Origin: GCA-2794515 sp034436155
Lineage (GTDB): Bacteria > Chloroflexota > Anaerolineae > Aggregatilineales > Phototrophicaceae
Assembly (NCBI GenBank): GCA_034436155.1
Contig: DAOTVP010000040.1
Coordinates: 1-64,000 of the forward strand
Reading direction: 5' to 3'
DNA: 64,000 nucleotides
The notes under the pieces were generated by a model, which saw only the letters and a list, made by a program, of their open reading frames with translations, ran no database searches and was not told the origin of the DNA. Position numbers and translations under genes: made by a program. This document shows positions 38,301 to 45,907 of the stretch, in pieces; position 1 is the stretch's first letter, and each line of letters starts with the position of its first letter.

Positions 38301-41260
38301 TGGTGGCGATAGATGACATAGAGACATGGGATGATGATCCTGTTGCGCGGATGGGGTTAGAGGCGATGGGGGTAAAATCGCTCATCGTTATACCCCTGCG
38401 CGTCCCCAAACGGTCGATTGGCGCGGTGTGGTTGGGATCTGGTGTGGCTCATCACCACAATGATCGCGAAATTCGCACGTATCAAGCCTTTGCAGAACAA
38501 GCCTCGCTTTCGATGGAAGCCGCTTATTTATTGAAGCAAACACAACGGCGTGCGCGTCAGCTCGAAACATCGGCACAGGTTAGCCGAAGCGCGGCGCAAA
38601 TCCTCGACCTCGATGAATTGTTGCCCAAATTGGTAGACCTGATTAAAGATTCATTCGGGTATGACCATGTGCAAATCTTTTTGATGGATGAAAAAGATGA
38701 GTATGCCGTGTTGAAAGCCAGTACAGGTGAGGCGGGTCAACAATTATTGAGCATTCATCACAAATTGCAAAAAGGCTCGCGCAGTGTGATTGGTCAAGTG
38801 ACCGCGCTCGGTGAACCACAAATCGCCAGCGACACGACAAATGCCACAGTGGTGCATCGTCCCAATCCGTATCTGGCGCTCACACGGTCAGAAATGGCAT
38901 TGCCCTTGATTATTAAGGGTAAGGTGGTCGGCGCGTTGGATGTGCAATCGAATAAGCCGAATGCCTTCAACGAAGAGGATGTGAAGGCGCTCACAACGTT
39001 GGCGGCGCAAATTTCGGTCGCTATTGATAACGCGGGCTTGTATAAGACGGCGCAACAACGAGCCGAGAGCATGAGTTTCTTGTTCAATATCACCGCCACA
39101 GCCATCTCTGCCGATACGGTTGAACAAGCCTTGCTCAATGTCGCCGAGCAACTGTATGAATCGCTCCAAGTCAGTGCCATTGTGGTGTATACACCGATTG
39201 TTTATGAAGATCGGCTGAACAAGCAAAATAACTATCAGACGCTCAAGCCAGTGGCGTTGGTCGGGGCTGAATCGCCCTTAGATGAACTCGAAGAAATTCG
39301 GCTCGATGACCCAGACCGTCTCATCAGCCTTGTCGCAGATAACCGCCAACCATTTATCTTGAATTCATTGAAAGGTGAAGACCGATACATCCCTGTCCAT
39401 GACGATACCCAATCGTTGGCAATTATCCCCTTGGTGTTCTCCAATCAATTGGTCGGGATGATCGTCCTCGAAGACCCGCACGAAAACGCCTTTGATTACG
39501 AGACCTTGCAATTGTTACTCACAATGGCGGGGTCACTCTCGGCGGTGGTGCAATCGGCACAATTGCGCGATCAATTGCAACAATCGAACCAACAATTGAT
39601 GGAACTCGATCGCCTCAAGAGTGATTTCTTGGCGAACATGAGCCACGAATTACGCACACCCCTCAATTCGATTATCGGCTTTAGTCGAGTGATGCTCAAA
39701 GGCATTGACGGACCCTTAACCGAAATGCAGGAGCAAGATCTCACGACCATCTATAATAGTGGTCAACATTTGTTGTATCTCATCAATGAAATCCTCGACC
39801 AAGCCAAAATCGCCGCCGAAAAACTCGACCTCAAATTTGGCTATTTCGAGATGAAACCCGTGATCGAAGGGGTGAAATCGATTGGTATTGGTTTGGTGAA
39901 AGATAAAAATCTCGATTTGATGGTCGAAATCGCCAACAATTTGCCCAAAGCCTATGGTGATGAATTCCGCACACGGCAAATTTTGCTGAATCTGGTATCG
40001 AATGCCGCCAAATTCACCCATCAGGGTGGCATCACCATTCGGGTGTACCCCATCACTAACGCACACGGCAAGACGATGATCAAGATCGATGTGATTGATA
40101 CAGGCATCGGCATTTCTGAACAAGATTTACCCCTCATCTTCCAACCATTCAGACAAGTCGATTCATCACTCACCCGCACGCAAGGCGGGACGGGTTTAGG
40201 CTTGCCGATTGCCAAATCGTTGACCGAATTACAAGGGGGCGAGATGACCGCCACATCGGTTGTGCATCAAGGCTCGACATTCTCCATCACCGTCCCGACC
40301 GAACCAACGGTGGATGTGCCAAATGATGAAAAACCCCAAGCGCAAGCCGTTCCCAAAACGGGACCATTATCGAAAGAAAAAGAACCTGAAACCCAAAATA
40401 TGCCGATTGCCAAAGTCCCACAAGTCGATACCAAGCCGAATCGGGATACCATCACATCCGAAGTCACGGCGATTAAAGCCAATGCCCCGATGCCCAAAGT
40501 GATGCAAACCAAACGGCAAATTGTCTTGATTGAAGATAACAAAGATATGGTAGACCAATTCCGCCGTGCGCTCCAACGTGAAGGGTTTGAGGTGATTGTC
40601 GCCGATCATCCCGCCTATGCCGAAGCGATGGTCAGCAACTTACGCCCGACATTGATCATAATGGATGTCAATTTTGCGGGTGGCGAAGGCTGGAAAGTCT
40701 TGACCAGCCTCAAAGATCGTGATGATACATTCGATATTCCCATCATTGTGGTCACACTGAATAGCGATTCGCAACGCGCCTACCAGCTTGGAGCGCACAG
40801 CTTCATCCAACGTCCGTATATGCCCGATGAACTCATCAAAGCCGTGCTAAAAGCCGAAATTGAGAGCAACACCGAGCGTATTCTGATTATTGATGATGAC
40901 CCCGCCTCCATCCGCCTATTGACGCAATTGCTCAATGAAAATGGCTCGTATCGGGTATTTTATGCCGAAAATGGCACCGATGGCATTTCGATGGTGGCGC
41001 GTCGCCGTCCAGATCTCATCATCCTCGATTTGCGGATGCCCGGCAAAGATGGATTTGCAGTTTTAGAAGAATTGCGGTCTAATCCAGAGACGGTGAATAT
41101 CCCCGTCATTGTGGTGACAGGCGAATTAAACCTGAACACCGATGAACAAACGTTGCTCTCTAATATCCATATCTTGTATAAATCGGACATCAGCCAAGCG
41201 GAGTACGACCGCTTTGTCCAAGAAGTTCGCAGACACTTAGACACAGGTGGTACAGATTAG
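32360..41260 (+). CDS. Giant hybrid histidine kinase, about eleven GAF domains, PAS, two receivers
   Basis: This is a 2966-residue inner-membrane protein. In order it has a membrane segment (about 35-52), an extracytoplasmic sensor (to about 333), a second membrane segment (334-358), a HAMP-like helix region, about five GAF-type modules, a sixth GAF, a PAS domain (about 1434-1550), five more GAF modules, the dimerisation/phospho-acceptor helix with His2429 in NMSHELRTPLN, an ATPase domain (about 2532-2650: NLVSNAAKF, DTGIGIS, GTGLGLPIA), and two receivers with Asp2769 (IIMDVNFAGG) and Asp2890 (IILDLRMPG). The first receiver lacks the usual Pro after the acceptor. The kinase can pass phosphate inside itself and to the receivers in neighbouring genes. 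The GAF number was counted by eye and could be off by one or two. Confidence 0.92.
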   Translation: MTQPTSVDRLTSNTWLSALFATSSLQRRVIRRLRVLLMVIFILSALFVFTNRQNTTVTTFTRFTEGSLSALETQVINHLSDPINTISRLANSTTNRLYAQGLVRLTTTAQFNPTMNDLQTDMLRAFDDIVGLWRNLYNGARYILRDGRVWGEVINLPNETRISAEVSRTLPLDDTLLRALLSRAQVGVPFLSMERLVINDETQNILKINIPVTALGNNANILGFTQLEIRLDVLNSAINDAITDALVQQEGRQVILVDGQNQIIATSANFSLDAEQINAFLDRNRGRLILQDLGETGYVVSASPVGNYSGINMDWRIIILDNRNMVITPTNISSGVVIVVIGIILLTLIVLVRLIFEPILSPLQVINGALQRLVRDNQHLALESRFTTEISAQPDEVAQILGAIDYLGRSLKQMADAVSEQFKRRNRELEVATRIGREVANLYDIDQLVNRAINLICSEFGFYHAQVFLVDDARMNAVLCYSYGKAGEKLLAQNFKIPIGSESVIGTVTSKGQAVIVNDTQWRDKSAPYAQNPVLTETRAELGLPLRSGGQVIGVLDIQSRTTNAFKEDDLPVYSLLADQLAVAITTARILTQNEKRIQQIDSLNKQLTRIAWESAEQRIQLDSSYVYNLVDVEQKDPLHPTENALQTPIVIRGERIGNMIALPDANQELSEGDRVILQAVASRVALAIENARLFQETQNSLAETSTLYQLSQYLNEADSLDEILQSIIISMTTDASGGQIWMFNETEIEDNAKPIWGQLISDYTIRSRQSGDENLVGLRLRLTDHAFLRDIQPDRIALINNAQEDARVDRLLLNVLERLNAMALVLIPLSVRGVWRGFITIDFAEPRQFSDREGRIFSALSDQAGVAIDNRLLLRKTEEEVARNENLYAASRIINTSQTSKDLVYAAVATNTNPHLNFALSLLEGELDPTGWPTQARMVARSEHGAIHEIDVLYPIFITPDSPMRHRNPEIILDEAPNDPNAPNPVKWIRAQGYRFMAIFPLFSANQPIALFHITSNQLHELQADEYEVYRAMTGQMSSQIQIRRLLQTAQSALDETSRLYIASRAITTAQDFEELYTAAIEHLARPFLLKEADSKTTSSLGIALFLAWPYPTPNAPYLEVAYEWHNNPDTPKQFTQGERVPADDYPYGRLTEGRDSTVVFENIIQADDPILRNEPILRTRLLEAGIWSLALAPIRSRTKWFGVIACQHERPRAFNEQYARFMMALADQIAIALDNMRLVEEARFEASRAQIEAQRALALSEAAQLANRIAGDDIAVGLDEIFARVAEETNFDRWLLMRVSETDPDLLETLVGKIPDYDEVMSLQYNLYFELPMIDSMRRGSTLLINDPLNYPSVAMMDEMIQQGIVTFFGKHIATPVTLGGLRYGVMMMGRSLDAEDLDIRDQQLVETLATQVSIALENRRLFRQTQKEQQNLKSILETLPAGVLVLDPKTLIPIQFNNQAQTYLGQEIDPLTPFSIEKYNLYRTGTQLPYPRDEMPIFMALMTGEESATDDVAVIVDQIQIDLLVNAAPIKDEHGNIQQIVVALQDITSLRTLENTLQENLRETVSLYEAQRQLAEAVGLSDVLDVVITHIGLQQPMDAYILVRDIHQKPTIIRSHTQLLDSADAFIPLLHDTDTILVDNVEESRHVPDTSRHLLTEAGIFSIITMPIRVSTSEKPYGWIVVVEHEPYALSLDDERIFTQMRDVSATAIDNRLLLESQAATVREVRLLYNATNNIARSRDVSQLVGVLEEAIATFNADYAFGYLDPAFGLVLEGGVLFSMSKPDEPPVDFISIFEGYDIPPGGVYINDIEEVIDRLPTEQALLDAGIYAFAAIHIRPKDVNSGFIVVAYRDIHNFTESEDRYLNTLADGSSVLLNTFTLIDQIQNSLEETSTLYQASRNLANASDVDEILDVLVNYLIAPHINQVFIALLDENNTWQSQGANAQIVASWSDADAVDLIEMVLTRDQFPAWSLLSSQSLVAIDDIETWDDDPVARMGLEAMGVKSLIVIPLRVPKRSIGAVWLGSGVAHHHNDREIRTYQAFAEQASLSMEAAYLLKQTQRRARQLETSAQVSRSAAQILDLDELLPKLVDLIKDSFGYDHVQIFLMDEKDEYAVLKASTGEAGQQLLSIHHKLQKGSRSVIGQVTALGEPQIASDTTNATVVHRPNPYLALTRSEMALPLIIKGKVVGALDVQSNKPNAFNEEDVKALTTLAAQISVAIDNAGLYKTAQQRAESMSFLFNITATAISADTVEQALLNVAEQLYESLQVSAIVVYTPIVYEDRLNKQNNYQTLKPVALVGAESPLDELEEIRLDDPDRLISLVADNRQPFILNSLKGEDRYIPVHDDTQSLAIIPLVFSNQLVGMIVLEDPHENAFDYETLQLLLTMAGSLSAVVQSAQLRDQLQQSNQQLMELDRLKSDFLANMSHELRTPLNSIIGFSRVMLKGIDGPLTEMQEQDLTTIYNSGQHLLYLINEILDQAKIAAEKLDLKFGYFEMKPVIEGVKSIGIGLVKDKNLDLMVEIANNLPKAYGDEFRTRQILLNLVSNAAKFTHQGGITIRVYPITNAHGKTMIKIDVIDTGIGISEQDLPLIFQPFRQVDSSLTRTQGGTGLGLPIAKSLTELQGGEMTATSVVHQGSTFSITVPTEPTVDVPNDEKPQAQAVPKTGPLSKEKEPETQNMPIAKVPQVDTKPNRDTITSEVTAIKANAPMPKVMQTKRQIVLIEDNKDMVDQFRRALQREGFEVIVADHPAYAEAMVSNLRPTLIIMDVNFAGGEGWKVLTSLKDRDDTFDIPIIVVTLNSDSQRAYQLGAHSFIQRPYMPDELIKAVLKAEIESNTERILIIDDDPASIRLLTQLLNENGSYRVFYAENGTDGISMVARRRPDLIILDLRMPGKDGFAVLEELRSNPETVNIPVIVVTGELNLNTDEQTLLSNIHILYKSDISQAEYDRFVQEVRRHLDTGGTD

Positions 41261-41263
41261 ACC

Positions 41264-42934
41264 ATGATACGCACGAAAACCATCACGCTGGAATGTACGT
41301 ATTGTCATACACAAACCGCTTTTCGTGATTTTAAGGGGGCTTGTCCTAATTGTGGCGAGACGATTGTCGAAGCCCGTTATATGCTCGATGGCGCAGATTT
41401 TCGCATGTGGGCATCCGACTTACATAATCGTCCCGCCAATTTATGGCGCTATCACGAAATTTTGCCCATTTATAACACCGATAACATCATCAGTTTGGGC
41501 GAGGGGGGGACGCCCCTCATCAAATCGAAGGCGTTGGCGGCGAGTTTAGGGTTAAAAAATTTGTACTTCAAAGATGAGCGTCAAGGACCCACGGGCAGTT
41601 TCAAAGACCGCCAAGCCACCGTTGCGATTTCGGCATTGGTTGAGATGGGCGTGGATGAGGTGGTGGTCGCCAGTACGGGCAATGTGGCAATCGCCTACGC
41701 CGCTTATGGCGCACGCGCAGGTATCAAAGTGTGGGCATTCTTCCCGCGTTTAACCCCCAATGACAAAATGCGCGAAGCGGCGTTGTATGGCGCGGAGGTC
41801 ATCAAGACGACCGGCAATTATGACCAGACCAAAATTTTGGCGGCGCAATTTGCCCGTGCCAAAGGCGTATTTTTAGATAAAGGGATTAAAAGTGTCGCCG
41901 CCATCGAAGCCATGAAAACCATGTCTTACGAAATTGTCGAGCAACTCGGACGCTATTTAGAAAATAACCAACGCTGGCGCGTTCCCGATTGGTTTTTGCA
42001 AGGCGTAAGTGGTGGCATGGGTCCGATAGGGGTGGGGAAGGGCTTCCGTGAGATGTACGATGCGGGCTTAATCGATAAAATGCCCGCCTTTGGCATCATT
42101 CAATCCACAGGATGCGCGCCGATGGTCGAGGCGTATGAACGCGGTCAGCGCGTGGCGACCCCCATCGAAAAATCTAAGACCATCATCGCCACCCTCGCCA
42201 CGGGCGACCCCGGACGGGCGTATGAATTGTTGTATGATTATGTCAACGATTATGGCGGGCATTTTATCTCTGCAACCGATGAAGAGGCGTTTCAGGCGAT
42301 TCGCCTATTAGCCCGTACCGATGGCATCTCGGTTGAACCCGCGACTGGAGTGACATTTGCCGGGTTATTCAAAATGGCGCAACAGGGCATTATCAAGCCC
42401 GATGATGTGGTGGTGGTGAATGTATCGGGGCATACACTGCCTGTCGAAAAGACCATTTTGGGCGAACAGTGGCAAAAATTGGTAGATTTATCCGATACCC
42501 AAGAAACCGTCTCGTTGCCACCAGAAGAAAGCCTTGTCGAAGCCATCGATACGGTCGACAAGCAAAATAAACAAATTGTCGTGATTGAAGATAACGAAGC
42601 CGCCGCCCGTTTGATGAGCCGTATCCTCGAAAGTCGGGATGATTGCGAGGTGCATTTGGCACATAACGGCAAGGCGGGCTTAGATTTAATCCGCATGATT
42701 TCGCCCGATATGGTCATCACCGATTTGATGATGCCAGGCGTGGATGGTTTTCAGGTGATTGAGCAGATGAAAGCCGATTCTGCTTTAGCGCATATCCCCA
42801 TTATTGTCGTGACCGCCAAAGAACTCACCGTCAAAGAAAAAGCCCAAATTGATGGTAAGATAGATATGTTGCTCCAAAAAGGCTCGTTTTTAGATGATTC
42901 GTTTGTCGAAAATTTAATCGAGAAGTTGCGCTAA
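41264..42934 (+). CDS. thrC: Threonine synthase fused to a receiver domain
   Basis: This 556-residue fusion has residues 1 to about 415 as a PLP-dependent threonine synthase: a four-cysteine N-terminal ribbon (CTYC and CPNC, residues 11-30), the PLP lysine Lys114 in GPTGSFKDRQA, STGNVAIAYA, the GVSGGMGPIG phosphate loop, EPATGVTFAG and NVSGHT. It converts O-phosphohomoserine to threonine. After a linker (about 415-436), residues 438-556 are a receiver domain with VIEDNE, Asp487 in VITDLMMPG, VVTAKE and a lysine in LLQKGS. The gene starts 3 bases after the giant kinase stop and is followed by another kinase, so phosphorylation-controlled enzyme activity is a direct reading of the context. Both parts look intact and the frame is continuous. 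A closely related PLP lyase function remains possible. Confidence 0.9.
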   Translation: MIRTKTITLECTYCHTQTAFRDFKGACPNCGETIVEARYMLDGADFRMWASDLHNRPANLWRYHEILPIYNTDNIISLGEGGTPLIKSKALAASLGLKNLYFKDERQGPTGSFKDRQATVAISALVEMGVDEVVVASTGNVAIAYAAYGARAGIKVWAFFPRLTPNDKMREAALYGAEVIKTTGNYDQTKILAAQFARAKGVFLDKGIKSVAAIEAMKTMSYEIVEQLGRYLENNQRWRVPDWFLQGVSGGMGPIGVGKGFREMYDAGLIDKMPAFGIIQSTGCAPMVEAYERGQRVATPIEKSKTIIATLATGDPGRAYELLYDYVNDYGGHFISATDEEAFQAIRLLARTDGISVEPATGVTFAGLFKMAQQGIIKPDDVVVVNVSGHTLPVEKTILGEQWQKLVDLSDTQETVSLPPEESLVEAIDTVDKQNKQIVVIEDNEAAARLMSRILESRDDCEVHLAHNGKAGLDLIRMISPDMVITDLMMPGVDGFQVIEQMKADSALAHIPIIVVTAKELTVKEKAQIDGKIDMLLQKGSFLDDSFVENLIEKLR

Positions 42935-42947
42935 GGATAGACGTGCT

Positions 42948-44222
42948 ATGACCCAAACGCAAACGCCCAAAATCTTGTATATTGAGGATGACCCCGCCAG
43001 TGGCAAATTGATTGAGCGTATGTTGACCCACGCGGGGTATCGGGTATTGCTCGCTAATCGTGGTCTGTTGGGGATAGATATGGCGCGAAGCGAATTTCCA
43101 GATCTCATCCTGACCGATATTAACTTGCCCGATATGAGTGGCTACGAAGTGGCAACGGCGTTACGGGCAGAAGAACGCTTTGCGGGTGTGCCGATTGTGG
43201 CATTGACGGCGCTGGGTCCCGCCGCCCAAGATATGGCATTGGCGGCGGGCATCACCGGATTTTTATCTAAACCCGTGGATATTGAGCAACTCATCACGCA
43301 AATCCAATATTACTTACAAGGCGGGCAAGATACCATCGATTCTGAGCGCCTATTTTCGGCTCAAGTCAAATACACGCGCGAGGTGGTATCGCGCTTAGAA
43401 GGGCGCATCCGCGCCCTCGAAGAAGCCAATGATGCGCTCAAAAAATTGGATAACATGAAAGAGACCTTCATCCAAGTGACCGCGCATGAACTTCGTACCC
43501 CGCTCACATTGATTTATGGTTATAGTCGCCTGCTCGAAGACCATCCCACCGTCAATAAAATGGCGGAATATGACCAAAGCGTGAAGATGTTGGTCGAAAG
43601 CCTGTCCGATTCGATTATGCGGATGCAACGGGTCATCGAAGAAATTTTGATTATCAGCCGTATCATGACCAAACAGATAGACCTCGCGCTCTCGCCGACT
43701 AACCTGAGTCAATTGGTCTCGCGGGTACTCGATTCGTATCAGGAGGCATTTGAGCAACGGAAACTCACGGTGCATTTTGATCCCGCGCAGTGGCCCCGTC
43801 AGACGCAAGTGGATAGCGAACTCATCCGCATTGTGATGAGCAACCTCATCAGCAATGCCATTAAATATACGCCCGATGGCGGGCAAATTTACCTCCGCGC
43901 CCAAACCACCACCGACCAAGTGATGTTCTCGGTGCGCGATACGGGCATTGGCATTGATGTCGAAAATCAGAAACGGATTTTTGAGCAATTCGGCTCGTTG
44001 GGTGATGTGAAATTGCATAGCACCAGCAAGACCGCCTTCGGTGGTGGTGGATTGGGCTTGGGGTTGCCCGTGTGTAAGGGCATCATCGAAGCACACGGGG
44101 GCAAGATTTGGGTCGAAAGTCAGGGGCGTGACCCCGAAATGTGTCCGGGTAGTCAATTTATCGTCACATTGCCGTTGGTCGTCCAGCGTCCGCGCCCGAT
44201 GTTGACCCGTTTGGGTAAATAA
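42948..44222 (+). CDS. Receiver-histidine kinase, cytoplasmic
   Basis: This 424-residue protein has a receiver first (about 8-125, ILYIEDD, Asp57 in ILTDINLPD, FLSKPVD), a coiled coil (about 140-170), a phospho-acceptor helix with His180 in TAHELRTPL, and an ATPase domain (NLISNAIKYTPDGG, DTGIGID, GGGGLGLGLPV). There is no membrane segment. With the receiver placed before the kinase it is probably switched by phosphate from the giant kinase or the small receivers, making a second tier of the relay. The ribosome site is AAGGA, 13 bases after the threonine synthase fusion. Confidence 0.92.
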   Translation: MTQTQTPKILYIEDDPASGKLIERMLTHAGYRVLLANRGLLGIDMARSEFPDLILTDINLPDMSGYEVATALRAEERFAGVPIVALTALGPAAQDMALAAGITGFLSKPVDIEQLITQIQYYLQGGQDTIDSERLFSAQVKYTREVVSRLEGRIRALEEANDALKKLDNMKETFIQVTAHELRTPLTLIYGYSRLLEDHPTVNKMAEYDQSVKMLVESLSDSIMRMQRVIEEILIISRIMTKQIDLALSPTNLSQLVSRVLDSYQEAFEQRKLTVHFDPAQWPRQTQVDSELIRIVMSNLISNAIKYTPDGGQIYLRAQTTTDQVMFSVRDTGIGIDVENQKRIFEQFGSLGDVKLHSTSKTAFGGGGLGLGLPVCKGIIEAHGGKIWVESQGRDPEMCPGSQFIVTLPLVVQRPRPMLTRLGK

Positions 44223-45470
44223 ATGTTTCCGCCACCGCGCAAAACCATCACCGCCAAAGATGTGTTCACGGTGTTTGCCGCGCCCGTCTTTTTGGGATTT
44301 GCACCCCTATTTGGCAAACTCGCCATCCGCACAGGCATAGACCCATTCACCGTTGCGGCGGTGCGGACGGTTATCGCGGTGGCGATTTTATGGGTGTTAT
44401 ACCTCATCTTCTTTCGGCGTTATATCTATATTTATCCCGCAGGTTTGTTGGGTTGTGTGGTCATCGGCATCATCAACGGCATCGGCTCATTATTTTATTA
44501 TAGTGGGTTGGGTCTGCTCGATGCGTCACTGGCGCAATTGCTCAATGGCATGTATTTGGTGTTTGCCGTCCTCATTTCGCGCTTCGGTGGGGAAGTCGTG
44601 AATCGGCGCACGCTGATTCGTGTTGGCTTGGCTTTGTTCGGCATTTTGCTCATCACGGGATTTGGCTCGAAACCTATCAATTGGCTTGGTGTTGGGTTTA
44701 TGCTTGCCAATGCGTTGATGTTCGCGGGGACGGTTGTCCTGAGTCAATATGTGTTATACGAGATGCCCGCGCCAACCGTCACGCTCTACATCCTGACAAC
44801 GATGGGCGTGGTGGTGATGATGGTCTGGTTAGCCACTGGCGAACCCATCCCCGCGCCGATTCTCGAACAAGCCATCCCGCCGATTATCGCGCTCGGATTG
44901 ACAACCGCCACCGCCCGTCTCTTTTTATTCGCGGGGGTCAAAATATTGGGTGGGATGCAAACCGCCGTCCTCGCCATCACCGAAATTGGCGTGGCGATTT
45001 TGTTGGCAGTCATTTTTCTGGGGGATAGATTCACTTCTATCCAAACGGTTGGGGTGATCATCCTGTTTTCGGGCATATTGCTCATCCGCGCCAAAGATTT
45101 GCGCCCACACGGGTTTAACCCGAATGCGTTGGTGGTGGCGAATATGTCGAGTGTGCAATTTCAGCGCATCGCGTTTCATCGGGCATTCGGCACAAAAGAG
45201 ACCGATAACGAAGCGGGCATCATGGCGCAAATCACCACCCAAGAATTGGTCGCTATCCAGCGCATGATGGGCGCGGAGAGTGGCGCGATAGACCCGTTCC
45301 CCATCCGCAAAGGCAACCAATTGAATGCCAGCATGTTGCCGAGCGAGGAAGAAATTCAAGCCGAATATCGCAAAATTTTAGAGGCGCAAGAGATGATTAT
45401 CCCGCCCGAATTGCAGTGGGATGACAGCGAAGAACTCGAACCGCTTGATGATGATAGCTCACCATCTTAG
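44223..45470 (+). CDS. EamA/DMT family transporter with cytoplasmic tail
   Basis: This 415-residue protein has ten predicted membrane segments in two EamA repeats (about residues 12-300), then a hydrophilic tail of roughly 105 residues rich in acidic and Gln residues (IQRMMGAESG; SEEEIQAEYRKILEAQE; a DDSEELEPLDDD end). The family exports metabolites; the well-studied member RhtA exports threonine and homoserine. Its position directly behind a threonine synthase fusion makes amino-acid export a reasonable guess, no more. The start codon touches the previous stop (TAA then ATG), so it belongs to the same operon. The tail is longer than usual for this family. Confidence 0.85.
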   Translation: MFPPPRKTITAKDVFTVFAAPVFLGFAPLFGKLAIRTGIDPFTVAAVRTVIAVAILWVLYLIFFRRYIYIYPAGLLGCVVIGIINGIGSLFYYSGLGLLDASLAQLLNGMYLVFAVLISRFGGEVVNRRTLIRVGLALFGILLITGFGSKPINWLGVGFMLANALMFAGTVVLSQYVLYEMPAPTVTLYILTTMGVVVMMVWLATGEPIPAPILEQAIPPIIALGLTTATARLFLFAGVKILGGMQTAVLAITEIGVAILLAVIFLGDRFTSIQTVGVIILFSGILLIRAKDLRPHGFNPNALVVANMSSVQFQRIAFHRAFGTKETDNEAGIMAQITTQELVAIQRMMGAESGAIDPFPIRKGNQLNASMLPSEEEIQAEYRKILEAQEMIIPPELQWDDSEELEPLDDDSSPS

Positions 45471-45494
45471 AAGGGTATAAATATCACCAAATTA

Positions 45495-45827
45495 TCATTT
45501 TCGTTCTGATAACCGTTTGAGCAACCGTTCACGAATTTGTTGGATAGGCGGTTGCGATGCCTCAATCATTGCCCGAATTTGTGCGCTTTCTGTTTGAACT
45601 TGTTGCAAATAGGCATCTACTTCTGCGCGATTTTGTAAATAATAGGTGATGACTGCATAAACATCATCTAACTTAAGGCTAGAATAAGATTGCACAATAT
45701 TTTCAGGGGTCTGCCCGCGCAAAAAAGCATAGATAACAATTTCGAGCAAAACGCGGGTTTCACCAACTCGGATAGCACCCCCTTCATCTTGGCGCAGTGG
45801 CACAGTGACCACAGGTGGGATTGTCAT
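45495..45827 (-). CDS. DUF433 domain protein
   Basis: This 110-residue protein has the DUF433 core: GAIRVGETRVLLEIVIYAFLRGQTPENIVQSYSSLKLDDVYAVITYYL is spread over residues 17-65, with the typical TPENIVQSY helix pair and DVYAVITYYL. DUF433 proteins are small winged-helix-like proteins often paired with PIN-domain toxins as antitoxins. No toxin gene is adjacent here. The ATG follows GAAAGGTG. It converges on the signalling operon end with 24 bp between the stops. Confidence 0.8.
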   Translation of the reverse strand: MTIPPVVTVPLRQDEGGAIRVGETRVLLEIVIYAFLRGQTPENIVQSYSSLKLDDVYAVITYYLQNRAEVDAYLQQVQTESAQIRAMIEASQPPIQQIRERLLKRLSERK

Positions 45828-45877
45828 GTTTCACCTTTCTGTTTTCAGAAAATTATATCACGCTTTTTAACGATAGT

Positions 45878-45899
45878 GGGGCGACATCAGCATCGCCCC
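45878..45899. terminator. Hairpin between antiporter stop and DUF433 start
   Basis: A 7-bp stem GGGGCGA/TCGCCCC with an 8-base loop lies just after the stop of the minus-strand antiporter gene and upstream of the DUF433 gene. It could end the antiporter transcript. There is no long T-run on the minus-strand side. Confidence 0.35.
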
Positions 45900-45907
45900 T
45901 GATATGT

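Noticed and set aside
21489..41260. Search for a bilin-binding (phytochrome-like) cysteine in the GAF domains
   Set aside because: No GAF module shows the Cys-His motif at the bilin site, so light sensing of that type is not supported.
43395..44156. 253-codon open frame on the minus strand
   Set aside because: It lies wholly inside the receiver-histidine kinase gene, which has all kinase motifs. The antisense product shows no family motif.
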